Assembly: GCA_029747015.1 (NCBI GenBank)
Contig: JAKOGI010000146.1
Location: 526,001 to 590,000 of the forward strand
Origin: Carnegiea gigantea
Lineage: Eukaryota > Streptophyta > Magnoliopsida > Caryophyllales > Cactaceae
Length of the DNA stretch: 64,000 nucleotides
Direction of reading: 5' to 3'
Part shown: positions 11,329-21,313 of the stretch, piece after piece
How the letters are laid out: each line of letters starts with the position of its first letter
How positions within the stretch are numbered: position 1 is the stretch's first letter
The notes under the pieces: generated by a model
Told to the model about the DNA's origin: nothing
Databases searched by the model: none
The model's input: the letters and a program-made list of their open reading frames with translations, nothing else
Translations under genes and position numbers: made by a program

Positions 11329-11901
11329 CTATGCTAAAATTTTGAATAAATGAGTTATAATACTTACATTTTCACCAAACAAATCTGCAAAATGAGTTTC
11401 GATGATGGTGTCGACATCTGCGTCGTTGACATTGGGACGTGCAGTTCTGACTTGTTCTGTGAAAATTCTATCACATTTTATGAAGCCTATTAATATACTT
11501 GCGCTCTGAATGATAAACTCAATTGGAAGTAAAAATACCACTCACCTTATATAAGGTTTAACTTCATCACAATTTAACAGCACGTGAAGATGGGCAGCAA
11601 CATATTTGGCATCTGTGAGATACCTTGATCTTTCCATACCAATAGTTGTCGCTTGCGGTGCAAACACGGACAGAGTTGAAAAATAATTAATATGTTCATC
11701 ATCATCCTCATTTCTCTTGCACCTAGTGCGCATGGAGGGCATCTTAGAGCTGAAGTAATAGGAGGTGAAGAATGTCCTCTCTGTCTCTAGGTATGCTTCT
11801 GTGGTTGAACCTTCAAGACACACTTGTTGCTTTATCTTTTTCTTCAATTGGCCAAAGAACCTACCAAATTCACAATTGCATTCACTTCTAAGTGATTCCA
11901 C
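11329..11901 (-). pseudogene. TNP2 distal segment
   Basis: The frame at 11901-11542 includes EGSTTEAYLETERTFFTSYY, which directly follows the DUF4218-like part in CACTA transposases, and ends DAKYVAAHLHVLLNCDEVKP. The next piece (11541-11329) contains RPNVNDADVDTIIETHFADL in a shifted frame or next exon. Nothing here is catalytic. It links the catalytic half to the DUF4216-like domain. Confidence 0.75.
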
Positions 11902-11942
11902 ATATAAAAATTCATATAAGGTTTCATTGATTATAGTATAAT

Positions 11943-13560
11943 TTACCTCTCAAATAGATACATCCGTTGGTATTGTACTAGACCACCTAGTTGAGCCTCT
12001 TCTGCCAAATGCACTGGCAAGTGCTCTATTACATTAAAAAATCCAAGAGGGAAAATAGTCTCCAGCTTACACAAAATGATGACAATGTTACGATGCAGTT
12101 CCTCAAGTATATCCTCCTGCAATGTTGTTGAGCATAAGTTCTTGAAGAACTGGCTTATCTCAATAAGAGGTTTCAACATATGATCTAGGAGTGCACCAAA
12201 TGCAATTGGTAAAAGAGTCTCCATGAACACAAGATAATCATGACTTTTCATGTTGTTGAACTTAGCCTTATTAGGGTTCATGATATTCCTCAAGTTAGAG
12301 CAATATCCATCAGGCATTTGAAACTCCTTCATCCATTCACACAACTCCCTTCGTTTATCCACAGGAATTATGAACTTCACTTTTGGTTTAACCGGCTTAC
12401 CACTTGGGCCTGAATGTAAATGTAATTCGGGTCTATCATATATTTCTACAACATCCATTCTTGACTTGGCATTGTCCTTTGTTTTCCCATGAACATCCAT
12501 AATAGTGTTGATAATGTTCTCGAAGAAGTTCTTTTCAATGTGCATCACATCCAAGTTATGGCGGAACAGTTGGTGTTGCCAATAAGGCAACTCCCAGAAT
12601 ATACTCTTCTTCATCCAGTTGTGCTCATTTTCCTTAAATCCTGGTATGACAAAGTCACCATTTGTAGTTACCATTGGGTAATCTTCCACCTCGACATAAA
12701 GTTCTTCCCCAAATAGTCGGCGAGGAGGACCCCCTGTAACCGTTCTGCCTTTCCTAAAGGCTATTCTATTTTTTCTGAACACATGATTCCTTGGCAAAAA
12801 ACACCGATGACAATCAAGCCATGAGAATTTGCCTCCATTTCTTAATCTTAAAGCCTTTTGCCGTTTCATACATACGGGACACGCCAATTGGCCATTAGTA
12901 CTCCACCTAGATAACATTCCATATGCGGGAAAATTATTGATGGTCCACATAAGTCCAGCCTTCATCTGAAATTTATGCCCCATAGAAATGTCATAAGTCT
13001 CAACTCCAATAACCCATAACTCTTTCAACTCATCAACAAGAGGTTGTAAATATACATCTATCTTGTTCTTAGGATATTTGGGCCCAGGGATTACACAAGT
13101 CAAGAATATAAACAGTGTGGTCATACACATTTCAGGGGGGAGGTTATAAGGTGTAACGACCACCGGCCAAATGGAGTATGATCTTAAAGACAATGTGTAA
13201 GGATTAAATCCATCAGCACATAAGCCAAGCCTCACATTTCGAGGCTCTGCAACAAATTCAGGGTACTTGGTATCGAAATGTTTCCATGCTACCCCATCTG
13301 ATGGATGACATAAAACACCGCCCTCACCTCTATGTTCATAATGCCATCTCATGTGCTCTGCACTACTTCTTGATGCGTACAACCTCTGCAGTCAAGGTTT
13401 TAACGGCAAGTAATGCATCCTCGAGTATGGCAATGGATTCTGATTCCTTTGGTGTGACCTTTGTCTCTTCCATCTTGAATGCCCATAAAACTTGCACGCA
13501 TCCAGGTTTGCGTCCTCCTTATAAAATAGCATGCAACCTTTCCGTCAACAATCAATTTGG
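11943..13560 (-). pseudogene. TNP2 catalytic domain and DUF4218-like region
   Basis: This is the longest open frame in the window (479 codons from 13382 to 11943), and the same frame can be extended upstream through one TGA at about 13392-13394 to roughly 13560. Diagnostic segments are RNVRLGLCADGFNP, VVTPYNLPPEMCM, CPVCMKRQKALRLRNGGK, the hallmark HNLDVMHIEKNFFENI followed by DVHGKTKD, then HDYLVFMETLLPIAF and EHLPVHLAEEAQLGGLVQYQ of the DUF4218-like part. All lie in the order expected for PF02992-type transposases. The upstream stop sits before LQRLYASRSS, where a CGA Arg codon is usual, which suggests C-to-T decay. Confidence 0.93.
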
Positions 13561-13990
13561 ACCACATCGTTGTCGAGATCTCTAACAATCTTCTTTGTTT
13601 GCCCATAGTTGTTTGGCACGCGGTTGTTACGGGGACACATCTCTTTCATTAATTGAACAATTTTATTGAAACAATTTTAAGGCACATTATAATCAGATTT
13701 AATACTCAACAGTCTCACCGTCGCAAATAGCTCACTGTGGGTGGAGCAACCATCACATAAGGTTGTTGAGCAGCTTGAGCCATATTATAAAATGGTTCTC
13801 GGGAAGTGCTTGACCCCTCTTCCCTTACATTTTGATTTGCTATTATAACATCATCAACCATGTCCTCCATCCGATCGACGAAGGATTCAGAGTAGTCATT
13901 ATTAACATGACTTGAACCTCCAACTTCGGGAATTTTACTATTTGAATACCCAGAATCATGTTGCTGAGATTCTATTTCCCCATGACTTAT

Positions 13991-14254
13991 TCAAAACCAA
14001 TACTCTCGCACAAAACCCTTATACATAAGGTGCATCTTGACCCCATCAGGTGTCAAGTACACCCTATTTTTGCATTTCGCACAAGGGCATCTATACTTTC
14101 TCCCATTCAGAAACTCTATCTGTATACGTGCAAATTGATCGAATTGGTCTATTCCATCTAGGAATTCTTGCGTATAACCACTACGATCAGGCAGTAATCT
14201 ATTGTACATCCACCTATGATGTGGAGGATCATTCATATTCTGCTCAAATAACAA
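13991..14254 (-). CDS. Transposase-associated domain of TNP2 (N-terminal exon)
   Basis: The frame contains HHRWMYNRLLPDRSGYTQEF, the N-terminal motif of plant CACTA transposases (transposase-associated domain). RKYRCPCAKCKNRVY follows, a Cys-rich segment with C-x-C-x2-C spacing as in the family zinc-binding region, then YKGFVREYWF. The likely start is the ATG of MNDPPHHRW, seven residues inside the open frame, because family members begin shortly before the RWM motif. This part is intact; the defect lies downstream. Confidence 0.85.
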   Translation of the reverse strand: MLFEQNMNDPPHHRWMYNRLLPDRSGYTQEFLDGIDQFDQFARIQIEFLNGRKYRCPCAKCKNRVYLTPDGVKMHLMYKGFVREYWF

Positions 14255-14389
14255 TAACCACTTAAGGTATTTGCTAAGAATTAATTTTAATCAAAATTAT
14301 GATAATTACATAAATTATGCAATTATATATTATATATGTTTACTTTAAAATTTCCACATGCACACAAACAAAAAACTTATAAATTTTGA

Positions 14390-14895
14390 CAAATATACTT
14401 ATATTCTCATGAATATCACAAAACTAATAATTCATACATTGTTGACCACTTTATTCCACCAACATATCAAATTTGAACAAAATTATAAACAGAAGCATCC
14501 CATTCCACCAACATATCAACTTTCAAGTTCATATAACCAAACCTAAACCCTAAATTGCATTGAGCAAAATCTCCAACCAAATTAGATCAATAACCTCACA
14601 TGAATATCATATTTCAACAACATCATCAATTAAAACATTTCATTTCACCAACATATGAAATTTCAGCTTCAAACTACCAAACCTCAACCCTAAATCGCAT
14701 TTACCAAATTTTTGTAACGAATTTGAGCAATAACCTTACACAAATAGCACATTTCAACAACATTATCAATTAAACAATTTCATTCCACTAACATATCAAA
14801 CTTTAACTTCAAACTAGCAAACCTAAACCCTAAATCGCATTTACCCCAATCTTGAACCAAATTAAAGCAATAATCTCACACAAACACCACACTTC
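14390..14895. repeat. 140-bp tandem repeats in the CACTA transposase upstream region
   Basis: The word ACCAAACCTAAACCCTAAAT recurs with an exact 140-bp period (starts 14536, 14676 and 14816, with 1-3 changes), embedded in longer repeated text such as CATTCCACCAACATATCAA. A partial fourth unit lies before 14536. The same unit occurs at 1-180 in the other CACTA copy. Each unit holds a telo-box-like CCTAAACCCTAAA motif. Confidence 0.9.
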
Positions 14896-14984
14896 AACAT
14901 AAATATGAACTAATTATGAAATTCGAAAAATGTAATGCAAAAATTTCTAGAAATTACAAGTGGTTTAGTTGATAAAATTACCTC

Positions 14985-15130
14985 AAATTGCGACCCAAAA
15001 ACCGGCGGTGAGGGGGCGGCTAGTGCGGCAGGCGGCGACGGAGCGGTGATAGACGGCGGGGGGTGGCGGACGGTCGGCGGTGGCCTGGCGGGGTGCTGGT
15101 CGGATGTCGAGCTTGGTTCGCGATTCGCCC
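14985..15130 (-). promoter_or_regulatory. GC-rich tract, probable CACTA transposase promoter/leader
   Basis: A sharp GC-rich stretch (GGCGG, CGGCGACGG and GGTCGGCGG runs) stands out in very AT-rich flanks. It lies between the right subterminal repeats and the TNP2 start. The partial CACTA copy has its own at 260-345, so this is a conserved part of the family. En/Spm has a GC-rich, regulatory first-exon region in the same relative place. The minus-strand frame across it (14910-15272) is low-complexity, and I do not call it a gene. Confidence 0.45.
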
Positions 15131-15279
15131 ATTCCCTCTCTCTCTCTTCGAATTGCAGCAAATGAAGCCAGAAACTTCCTGGTTTCATATAAGTGGGTGG
15201 CAATGGAATGGCAACAGAATTTCCATCACCAGCCTGGTTTTTTTTAAAAAATTTAAAATTTTTTTTGAACAACGGAAAT

Positions 15280-15501
15280 TCCGTCGCCCATTTTTTCAGA
15301 AAAAAATCTTACAAGTTGGGGATGGAATTTCCGTTGCCAACTGTCAATTATGACAACGGAAAATTTAAACCGTCGCCATATCTATCGCATAATATCAGTT
15401 TTTTGTAATACTATTTTTCAGTCGCCATTTCCGTCGCCAAATCTATCGTTAATTTTTCCCGTTGCTGAAGTTCGTTGTTAATTTGAACTTTTTGAGTAAT
15501 G
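15280..15501. repeat. CACTA right subterminal and terminal repeat region
   Basis: Multiple GGAAATTCCGTCGCC, GGCGACGGA and CCGTTGCC words in both orientations, ending in GAACTTTTTGAGTAATG. The terminal inverted CACTA is changed to CATTA. Confidence 0.85.
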
Positions 15502-15559
15502 TTATTGTAGCAGTGTTGGTGGTTATCGGATTGGGGTTTTTACACACTACTGCAGCAGC

Positions 15560-15840
15560 GTCAATTTACAATTCTGGGGTACCCTGGATTTTATAGAAAT
15601 AATTTTGAAAGAACAACTTTTTTAGAATATATTCCCAAGTACCTACTATTTGGGATAAACTATTAACAGGGGTCGATATTTTACGAAACAATTATTTTTT
15701 AAAGTTTTTCTCTGCAACGCAGTCTCTGAACTTTCTGAATTTTCTATTTTTGGCCCAAAGGAGGTTAAAAGTGCAAATACTCAGGTTTTTGGGGTTCTTT
15801 AATAAAACTAAGCTTATATTTTTGTTTGGACTTCTTATAA
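15560..15840 (+). repeat. Inverted copy of the pararetrovirus-like leader segment
   Basis: The plus strand here aligns collinearly with the minus strand of 22560-22330. Shared blocks in the same order include TACCCT, TATAGAAAT, TTAGAATATATT, AAACTATT and AGGGG with similar spacing, then weaker matches (ATTTTC..ATTTTT, CTTTAA). In the other copy this segment leads straight into the primer-binding site. Here the corresponding place (about 15857) has only a decayed TTATCAC. It suggests that the viral relic is flanked by its own leader in opposite orientation. Confidence 0.6.
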
Positions 15841-16102
15841 TAGCTTTACTAGTACTAGTTATCACAATTTGCTGCTTATATCATAAATATTATGTTTTCT
15901 GCTTCCAGTTTACAGATATTGCTAATGTCAATCCCACCTTCCTTAGATCAGGTACATGACATATCTGTTTTGTTTCCTACTTTAGACCGTAGTCATTGAT
16001 CAAGTTTTATATATTTTAAAGGATAGTGAGACTTTAATCAAGAAATTATAATATTTAAAACATAAAGTTCAATTGAATAATGTTCCCTATTGGGAAACTT
16101 AT

Positions 16103-16108
16103 TTTATT
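16103..16108 (-). terminator. AATAAA polyadenylation signal (viral relic)
   Basis: AATAAA on the minus strand within TTCAATAAAATAAG, about 155 nt after the TATA box. Its position fits the short-distance poly(A) site of pararetroviral leaders. Confidence 0.45.
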
Positions 16109-16257
16109 GAACACTTGAAAGTGGAAACATTATAGTGGAAAGCTTGAAGAGGGACCTAAGTTAACATCATCTTGCTCATAGAGAAACGGAGAATCATGAC
16201 TTCCCTTTTGCTCAGGAATGCTCAAATGACCGCGTAGTTTCTCAGCCCACAGGCTCT

Positions 16258-16268
16258 CATTTTATAGA
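16258..16268 (-). promoter_or_regulatory. TATA box of a pregenomic-RNA-type promoter
   Basis: The minus strand reads CTCTATAAAATGAGAGCC, a strong plant TATA box placed after the last viral ORF. About 160 nt further along the same strand is AATAAA, so transcription would begin just before its own poly(A) signal. That gives terminally redundant RNA, as in caulimovirids. Confidence 0.5.
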
Positions 16269-16446
16269 GGGATCGAGTGGGGACACATAGGATGCCCTAA
16301 AAGATACAGTACACATTGCTTTTACACATGGCTACAGTTACCTTCACATGGCTATAGTAGACTGCCTTATTTTACAGACCTGACATTAGTCAAAATAGTA
16401 TAATAATGGAGCAACCATTTTTCAGAATATTTTAATGATGACAAGC

Positions 16447-16725
16447 CTAGTCATCATTATTAACATTCTGCATGCCTTCATCTGTAATAATATCTTCTAG
16501 AACATCATTATTTGGATAATCATCAAAATTTTCATCAAATTGAAGATGCTCTAGATCCCATTTCTCAAATAATTCAAGAAGATATTTCTTTCCTTTTTCT
16601 GAGAAGAATTCTCCAGCTCCAACATCAAGGAGATAATCAAAGACATCTTCTGAAGCCGCTCCTTTCACCTTCATATATTCACTAAATTCATTGTGATAGG
16701 CAAAAGTAGTGTTTTCGCAATGCAT
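16447..16725 (-). pseudogene. Terminal small ORF of the viral relic, unknown
   Basis: A 92-codon acidic frame (FDYLLDVGAGEFFSEKGKKY, LEHLQFDENFDDYPNNDVLE) between RNase H and the TATA box. It may be the end of the polyprotein or a separate ORF. I do not recognise it. Confidence 0.35.
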
Positions 16726-17309
16726 TAGTGTCTTTCCTATGTTAGACCATTAGAAGATGTAAGAATCCAACGGATCCTTCTCAACATGCATTGCTGAAAT
16801 TTAGTTAGTGTTGAGAAAAATGGGAACTTCGGATTTGGAAACTCCATAAAGTAAACTAGCATCCCGTATTCTCAGGCTTTAATGATTGGGTCTTAGAGAG
16901 ATTGAGTTTGTTGGGAAACTAACATCACCAACTCCAGACTTATTGGGAGAGTAGATTGTAGTACTCCAAGACTCCCAAATATCATAGGAATGATTATGAT
17001 ATTAGTCGATGCAAGCTACATACCACTCATTAAACCATTTCTCTTGAACGAGGACTTATTATTTCTTAAGTATCATAAGGATATCTTAGGCAATTTATTT
17101 GTAACTTTATAAGGGAAAATCTTTGGGTTATTTTGTATGCAGAAGAAAGCAGACTAAAATGTGATCTACTTTTTTGTATGGAATTTCAAATTATCTATTA
17201 GAACTTTACTAGGAGTAACCTGTTCTAGAAGTAATGACATTTCATATTGGATTTCCTCCTTTTCTAGTAGGAGTTCTACTCTAATGATCACCATTGATAA
17301 GTTCTTAAG

Positions 17310-17597
17310 TTAAACTATCTGCCAGAGAGTTCTACAATCCCTGTATATGTTCAATAGAGAAGAAAAACTAGTTAAGCTATAATTGTCAACGCAACAGTCA
17401 CCCTTGTGCTTGTATATATGATAAATTTTTTTTTTCACAAAGCCATGTATTCCTTTGTAATCTGTTCGAATAAGAAAAAGTTTTTGGGCTAAAAAGATTA
17501 AGAACTTTTCAATTCCCCTTATAACCATAAGAATTTCTTTTTCCATTGTAGAATAGTTGCGTTGGGCCTTATTAAAACTTCCACTGCATACTTGCAA
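17310..17597 (-). pseudogene. RNase H domain, viral relic
   Basis: CSGSFNKAQRNYSTMEKEIL (residues 4-23) is the RNase H 'S..L...Q.NYST.EKEIL' motif with its catalytic Glu. IRTDYKGIHGFVKKK follows, with the 'TD' aspartate. It lies directly after the RT part in the polymerase order. The frame ends early compared with the family. Confidence 0.7.
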
Positions 17598-17664
17598 AGT
17601 TTCTCGGCTTTTTTGATTTTGAGTACTGCACTCTAGTGCTCACAGTTGGCATCTGTCTTAAGAA

Positions 17665-18123
17665 CTAAATCATCTCCTTTATTGGACAAATTAAGAATAT
17701 GATGACTTTTACATATCTTTTTGAAGTTTTGAACAATCTTCGAATCACTAGGGTCCATGTCCAACTTACTTCTTTCTTGAGTTTCTGTTGCATTGGCTTT
17801 CTCAGTTTAGCTAAATCTTTAATGAAATTTGAAGCATAGGTAAGGCATCCAGGAAACCTTTCTAACTGCTTTCTTTTTTCAATCTTTTCACGAAAATTTT
17901 CTATTTTTTCCAGAATATGCTTTTGTAAAATGATTTGTCCACCTTTTATTTCTAGACTTAAGAACTCAATTTCTTGTTCAGCAAAAATGCACTTGTTCAT
18001 ACCAGGTATAATACCATGATCAATACTTCTTTGGGTGACAGCTAAAACATCATCTTTGTGCTATTTTATGGTTTTGAAAAAGACAAGGATATCATCAATG
18101 TAAACTAGACAATAGTGATTAAG
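17665..18123 (-). pseudogene. Reverse transcriptase palm/thumb, viral relic
   Basis: The minus strand at 18123-18061 codes HYCLVYIDDILVFFKTIK, with the catalytic YIDD box intact, then a stop. From 18000 a second frame gives FLSLEIKGGQIILQKHILEK and RFPGCLTYASNFIKDLAKL, the connection region before RNase H. The palm is catalytically recognisable, but the reading frame is broken on both sides. Confidence 0.75.
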
Positions 18124-18264
18124 ATCTTTGAAGGTGTTACACATTCTTCCTTAGAATATTTGAGGTGCATTTTTAAGACCAACTGTCATTACTATCCATT
18201 CATAATGTTCATGTGGGGCACTAAATGCAGATAAAGGAATGCTTTCCTCATCCATTTTTATCTA

Positions 18265-18549
18265 CTAATAACCACTTTTGCAATTCGTTTTTGGGAACCA
18301 AGAGGCTTCTTGGATTTTATTGAAAAGGACGGTTTTGTTAGGAAGATAATAACCATTAATGACAATATTATCATTAAGCTTTTTATAATAGATTACCATC
18401 TTTACTTTTTTTATTTTTTCTTCTGTATGATTTCTTACCATGAAAGCAGAACTGGTGTAAGGACTCTTGCTATTACTGATTAATCCTTTATCCAAAAATT
18501 CTTTGATTTGTTTATCAAATTTCTTAGTATTCTCGTGTGTATACACCAT
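18265..18549 (-). pseudogene. Reverse transcriptase N-terminal part, viral relic
   Basis: The frame has FDKQIKEFLDKGLISNSKSP, then YTSSAFMVRNHTEEK, KMVIYYKKLND, GYYLPNKTVLFNKIQ and NCKSGY at its end. These match the fingers and palm motifs shared by pararetroviruses and Ty3-type RTs. The 'S..SPAF.V.N.AE' style is closer to caulimovirid RT than to the Tat and Athila RTs elsewhere in this window. A stop follows NCKSGY. Confidence 0.75.
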
Positions 18550-19331
18550 TTATTTGACTCGAATAATAGTATTGGGAATTAACAAAGTAATTTTTGCAAA
18601 TGTCTTATCTTTATCCCAACATTTTAGTGGACTATCAGAGTAGAGTTTATTACACAATTGCTCTTGTTGTTCACCAATCTGCTTTTTAATGGATAACATA
18701 AGTAATGAGATTGTCAGTGCTATCTCACATTGTGAAGGTATTACCTTCTCACAATGCTGGCTGCATGTAGATTCAATTTTCTGATGAGTGTAAGTCTTGC
18801 TCAATTTTTCAATAGGAACTGAGTGACCATTGATTGTGAATATTATTTGCTTTATGGTTTGTGTGGATGGAGAATATAGCCTCTGAAAATTATTTCTAAT
18901 AATCATATCATGAGATGGTTGATCAGTAGCCCACAAAACTGGTATAATGCATTGAACTCCTCCTATTTCTATGGATAACCCTTCTATGGCTTCATTATGA
19001 CTCATAATGCTATTATCAGCTATCCTCACTTGTAAAAGATTTTTGGCTTTTTTTCGATCCATATAAATGCTGGAAATAACAATCTTTTTTCAAAGCATAC
19101 AAAACAACCACTATCTATGTAAGCACGCAACTCATATTTATTATATCCCTTTAAGCATAGGTTTATTAGGATATAGATGCCATTAGAATTTGTGTTGGTG
19201 GTTTCATAGCATATCTCCATAGTCACATTTTTGACTAATTTATTCTCATAGATTGGCTCGCTAATAGTTTTTATTTTGTACTCAATGACTTTTCTATCAA
19301 GACTTATACTCCTATCTACACTGTACCTCAC
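18550..19331 (-). pseudogene. Aspartic protease region of the viral relic
   Basis: Two overlapping frames. In the first (19331-19026) the retropepsin active-site triad is seen as YIDSGCFVCF, residues D73-S74-G75 of that frame. The second (19062-18550) continues after a frame change with KNLLQVRIADNSIM, a GVQCIIPVLWATDQPSHDMI segment and the IIRNNFQRLYSP motif, which matches the 'I.GNNF..LY' flap region of pararetroviral proteases (here G is replaced by R). The enzyme would process the polyprotein. Stops around 19035-19070 and the frameshift inactivate it. Confidence 0.7.
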
Positions 19332-20008
19332 GGGTTCAGAAATTCATTCTACTCATTTCACTGGTCATGCTAATTGTATCATCTTTTTTAAGCTCTTCTT
19401 TTGCTAAAGAAGATCCTTTTCCCTATTCTACACCTGCACTCATGCTTCTTAATAACTGGGGTTTAATGATAATTTTACCATTCTCCTTAATTGTTATCAC
19501 ATTTTTCTCATTAATTTTGTAGGTTTGGCAAAGCTAAATATTCATAAACTATTAATTTTTATCTCCTGTGGATTAGATTTGATCCTCTAGATTTTTTGCA
19601 TAGGGGTACGACTTTCAAATTTTTCTACGTCTATCATGGTGACCTGAGTCTTTGGATCTACATTGTTATCTAATTTGTAGATAATTTTTCAAAATATCCT
19701 CAAGGGATACCCTCCTCTTTTCATGTCCATTCAACTGTTTTCATCTTAAGGGATAGAAAGTTTTTAGCAAATTCATCTTTTAGGCTCACATAATATCTAG
19801 ATCGATAATTGAATCCTACCGATCTATTACATAGGTTAGTCTTAATCACTGTAATAATTTGATTATTAAATTTGGATTGCCTAATATCATAGAACAAAGC
19901 ATAAAGATCAATATTTTTGCCATAATATTGTAATGGAGTGATTTAAACTTGGATGCTTCCAACATGGATTTACCTATGCTTTCTATCTTTGTTATGCTTA
20001 ATATTTTT

Positions 20009-20359
20009 TCAATTAATGAGATTAACCTCTCCCACATCATACTTACAGTTTTTGATTTCTAAATCCCTTTCTAGCATTTCCCATACATATTTGCTTTTTA
20101 GCTGAAAGCTGGACTTTTTATAGATCTTGTCTTTTTGAATTATGAGAAGGGCCCAATCTCCTTTGACTTCTTCATTCTCATTGTCTATAGCAAACTCTTC
20201 TCCTTGAAGATCACCAAGATTAATCGAGTTACTTTCAATGATATGACTTGTTTCTTCATATTCATTGTCTAATATAATTTCAACAATTCCTTGGTTGTTA
20301 TTCAGGGCTAGGACTAATGCCTCATCTTCACTAAGTTCAACACAATCTAGGCCACCCAA
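20009..20359 (-). pseudogene. Acidic segment downstream of the zinc knuckle
   Basis: A 116-codon frame that is very rich in Asp/Glu (DCVELSEDEALVLALNN, EEFAIDNENEEVKGDWALL). It lies just after the knuckle but in another frame, so a frameshift separates them near 20355. Acidic linkers between coat and protease occur in caulimovirid polyproteins. A specific function cannot be given. Confidence 0.45.
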
Positions 20360-20379
20360 AGTGTCAATAACTTGTTATT

Positions 20380-21254
20380 CTTCCTATTTTTGCATTCATT
20401 AGCATAATGTCCTACCACCCTGCATGTCCAGTATTTGTAGTTGTTTTTTTTCTATAGGACAATAAGCTGCTTTCCTAAAAAATCTATGTTTTTAAGCTTG
20501 GTTTGTTATAATATTTTCTTATATATTTCTCCCCCCTTTGCTTATTAAAACTCTTTTTCTTACAAAATTTTCATTTTCTTCTCTTTTCAAGTTCCTTTCC
20601 CCCTTGATGAGGTGAATCCCAACAAGTTAGGAATTGTTTCTTATTTTCTTTTGTTTTTGGAGATCAAGACATTGATTATTAACCCATTTTTTTAAGTAAG
20701 AGATTCTTCAACAAAGGGTATCAATGACATCCATTCTTTCAAGCCATGCAATGTATTTTTCATTAATTATAGAATTTATTAGATATGGAAGTTTCTCATA
20801 GAACATACCAAGATTGGTTTCATTATGCTAATTTTGTAATAATATTGACAACAACAACGACAACACCTCTCAGTGTGGGTCTCGCTTTTGTGGGGTCTAG
20901 AGAGATGCAGATGTAGGCAACGTTACTTCTACTGGTACTCCTACCCGTAGAGAGGCCGATTCCTGCCCATAATAATATTGACTAAATTCAGCAATATAAT
21001 TTTCCAGATATTTCATATCCCATAACTCTATGTTGTAAACTTTTTATTGTTATTCTCTTGCTTTTCTCTTAAGAATCAAGTTTAGCTTCGATAAATGCAG
21101 TTTCGATTTCCTTGCATAGATTTTTAAACATTACCACTAGTGTTTCCATCATTTTTAATGTATTTTGGTCGTCTTCATTTAATGAATCAGAATAGTCAGC
21201 TACAGTGTCAAAGAAACTATGTTCAATTAGTTTAGGAAATTTGCAGCAGTCCAT
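20380..21254 (-). pseudogene. Coat-protein-like region ending in a damaged zinc knuckle
   Basis: Short frames on the minus strand include 21254-21069 (FKNLCKEIETAFIEAKLD) and, after the SINE insertion, MFYEKLPYLINSIINEKY (about 20800-20745), a phrase typical of coat C-terminal regions. Near 20390-20440 comes YWTCRVVGHYANEC. It has the spacing of a C-x2-C-x4-H-x4-C zinc knuckle, with the first Cys replaced by Tyr. Such knuckles bind the packaged RNA. There are several stops and at least one frameshift, plus a 120-bp SINE at 20850-20969. Confidence 0.6.
20837..20982 (-). mobile_element. Au-like SINE with perfect 13-bp target duplication
   Basis: The insert is 20850-20969 (120 bp), flanked by TAATAATATTGAC at 20837-20849 and again at 20970-20982. 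On the minus strand it contains CTAGACCCCACAAAAGCGAG and ends in GTTGTCGTTGTTGTTG, the core and (TTG)n tail of plant Au SINEs. The 5' part is truncated or diverged, so a full pol III promoter is not evident. It landed inside the coat region of the viral relic and is therefore younger than that integration. Confidence 0.85.
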
Positions 21255-21313
21255 GTAGTATTTAAGTTTAAGACACTATTCATGCCTCTTTTCGAATGCT
21301 CAAATATTTCTTC

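Larger units (their letters stand above)
10482..14254 (-). pseudogene. CACTA TNP2/TnpD-like transposase gene (whole locus)
   Basis: The locus has the standard TNP2 order on the minus strand: transposase-associated N-terminal domain (14254-13991), tnp2 catalytic domain plus DUF4218-like region (about 13560-11943), distal conserved segment (11901-11542), DUF4216-like domain (11262-10920) and an acidic tail (10721-10482, rich in Asp/Glu). The protein would cut and join the transposon ends with help from the TnpA-like partner just downstream. Stops occur before the catalytic ORF (about 13392-13394) and inside and after the DUF4216-like part; short unreadable intervals are introns or frameshifts. 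The gene starts about 750 bp from the right GC-rich tract, which probably carries its promoter. Confidence 0.9.
7525..15501 (-). mobile_element. Complete CACTA (En/Spm) DNA transposon, 7,977 bp
   Basis: The left end starts CACTACAAGAAAAACACC at 7525. The right end, read on the minus strand, starts CATTACTCAAAAAGTTC at 15501 and aligns with the CACTACTAAAAGAGTTC end at 694. The 3-bp target duplication TTA is present on both sides (7522-7524 and 15502-15504). Both ends carry many short subterminal GCGACGGAA-type motifs in both orientations, the class of site bound by the element's own DNA-binding protein. Two minus-strand genes of the classical CACTA pair lie inside: TnpD/TNP2-like (10482-14254) and TnpA-like (8403-10291). 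Both contain in-frame stops, and the right terminal CACTA is mutated to CATTA. The copy is structurally complete but probably unable to move itself. Confidence 0.95.

Noticed and set aside
14910..15272. 120-codon minus-strand frame across the CACTA GC tract
   Set aside because: Low-complexity translation of promoter and subterminal repeats; no motif, and it does not match a known CACTA protein.
15750..15959. Plus-strand frame with a hydrophobic segment
   Set aside because: AT-rich chance frame within the viral leader copy; no family resemblance.
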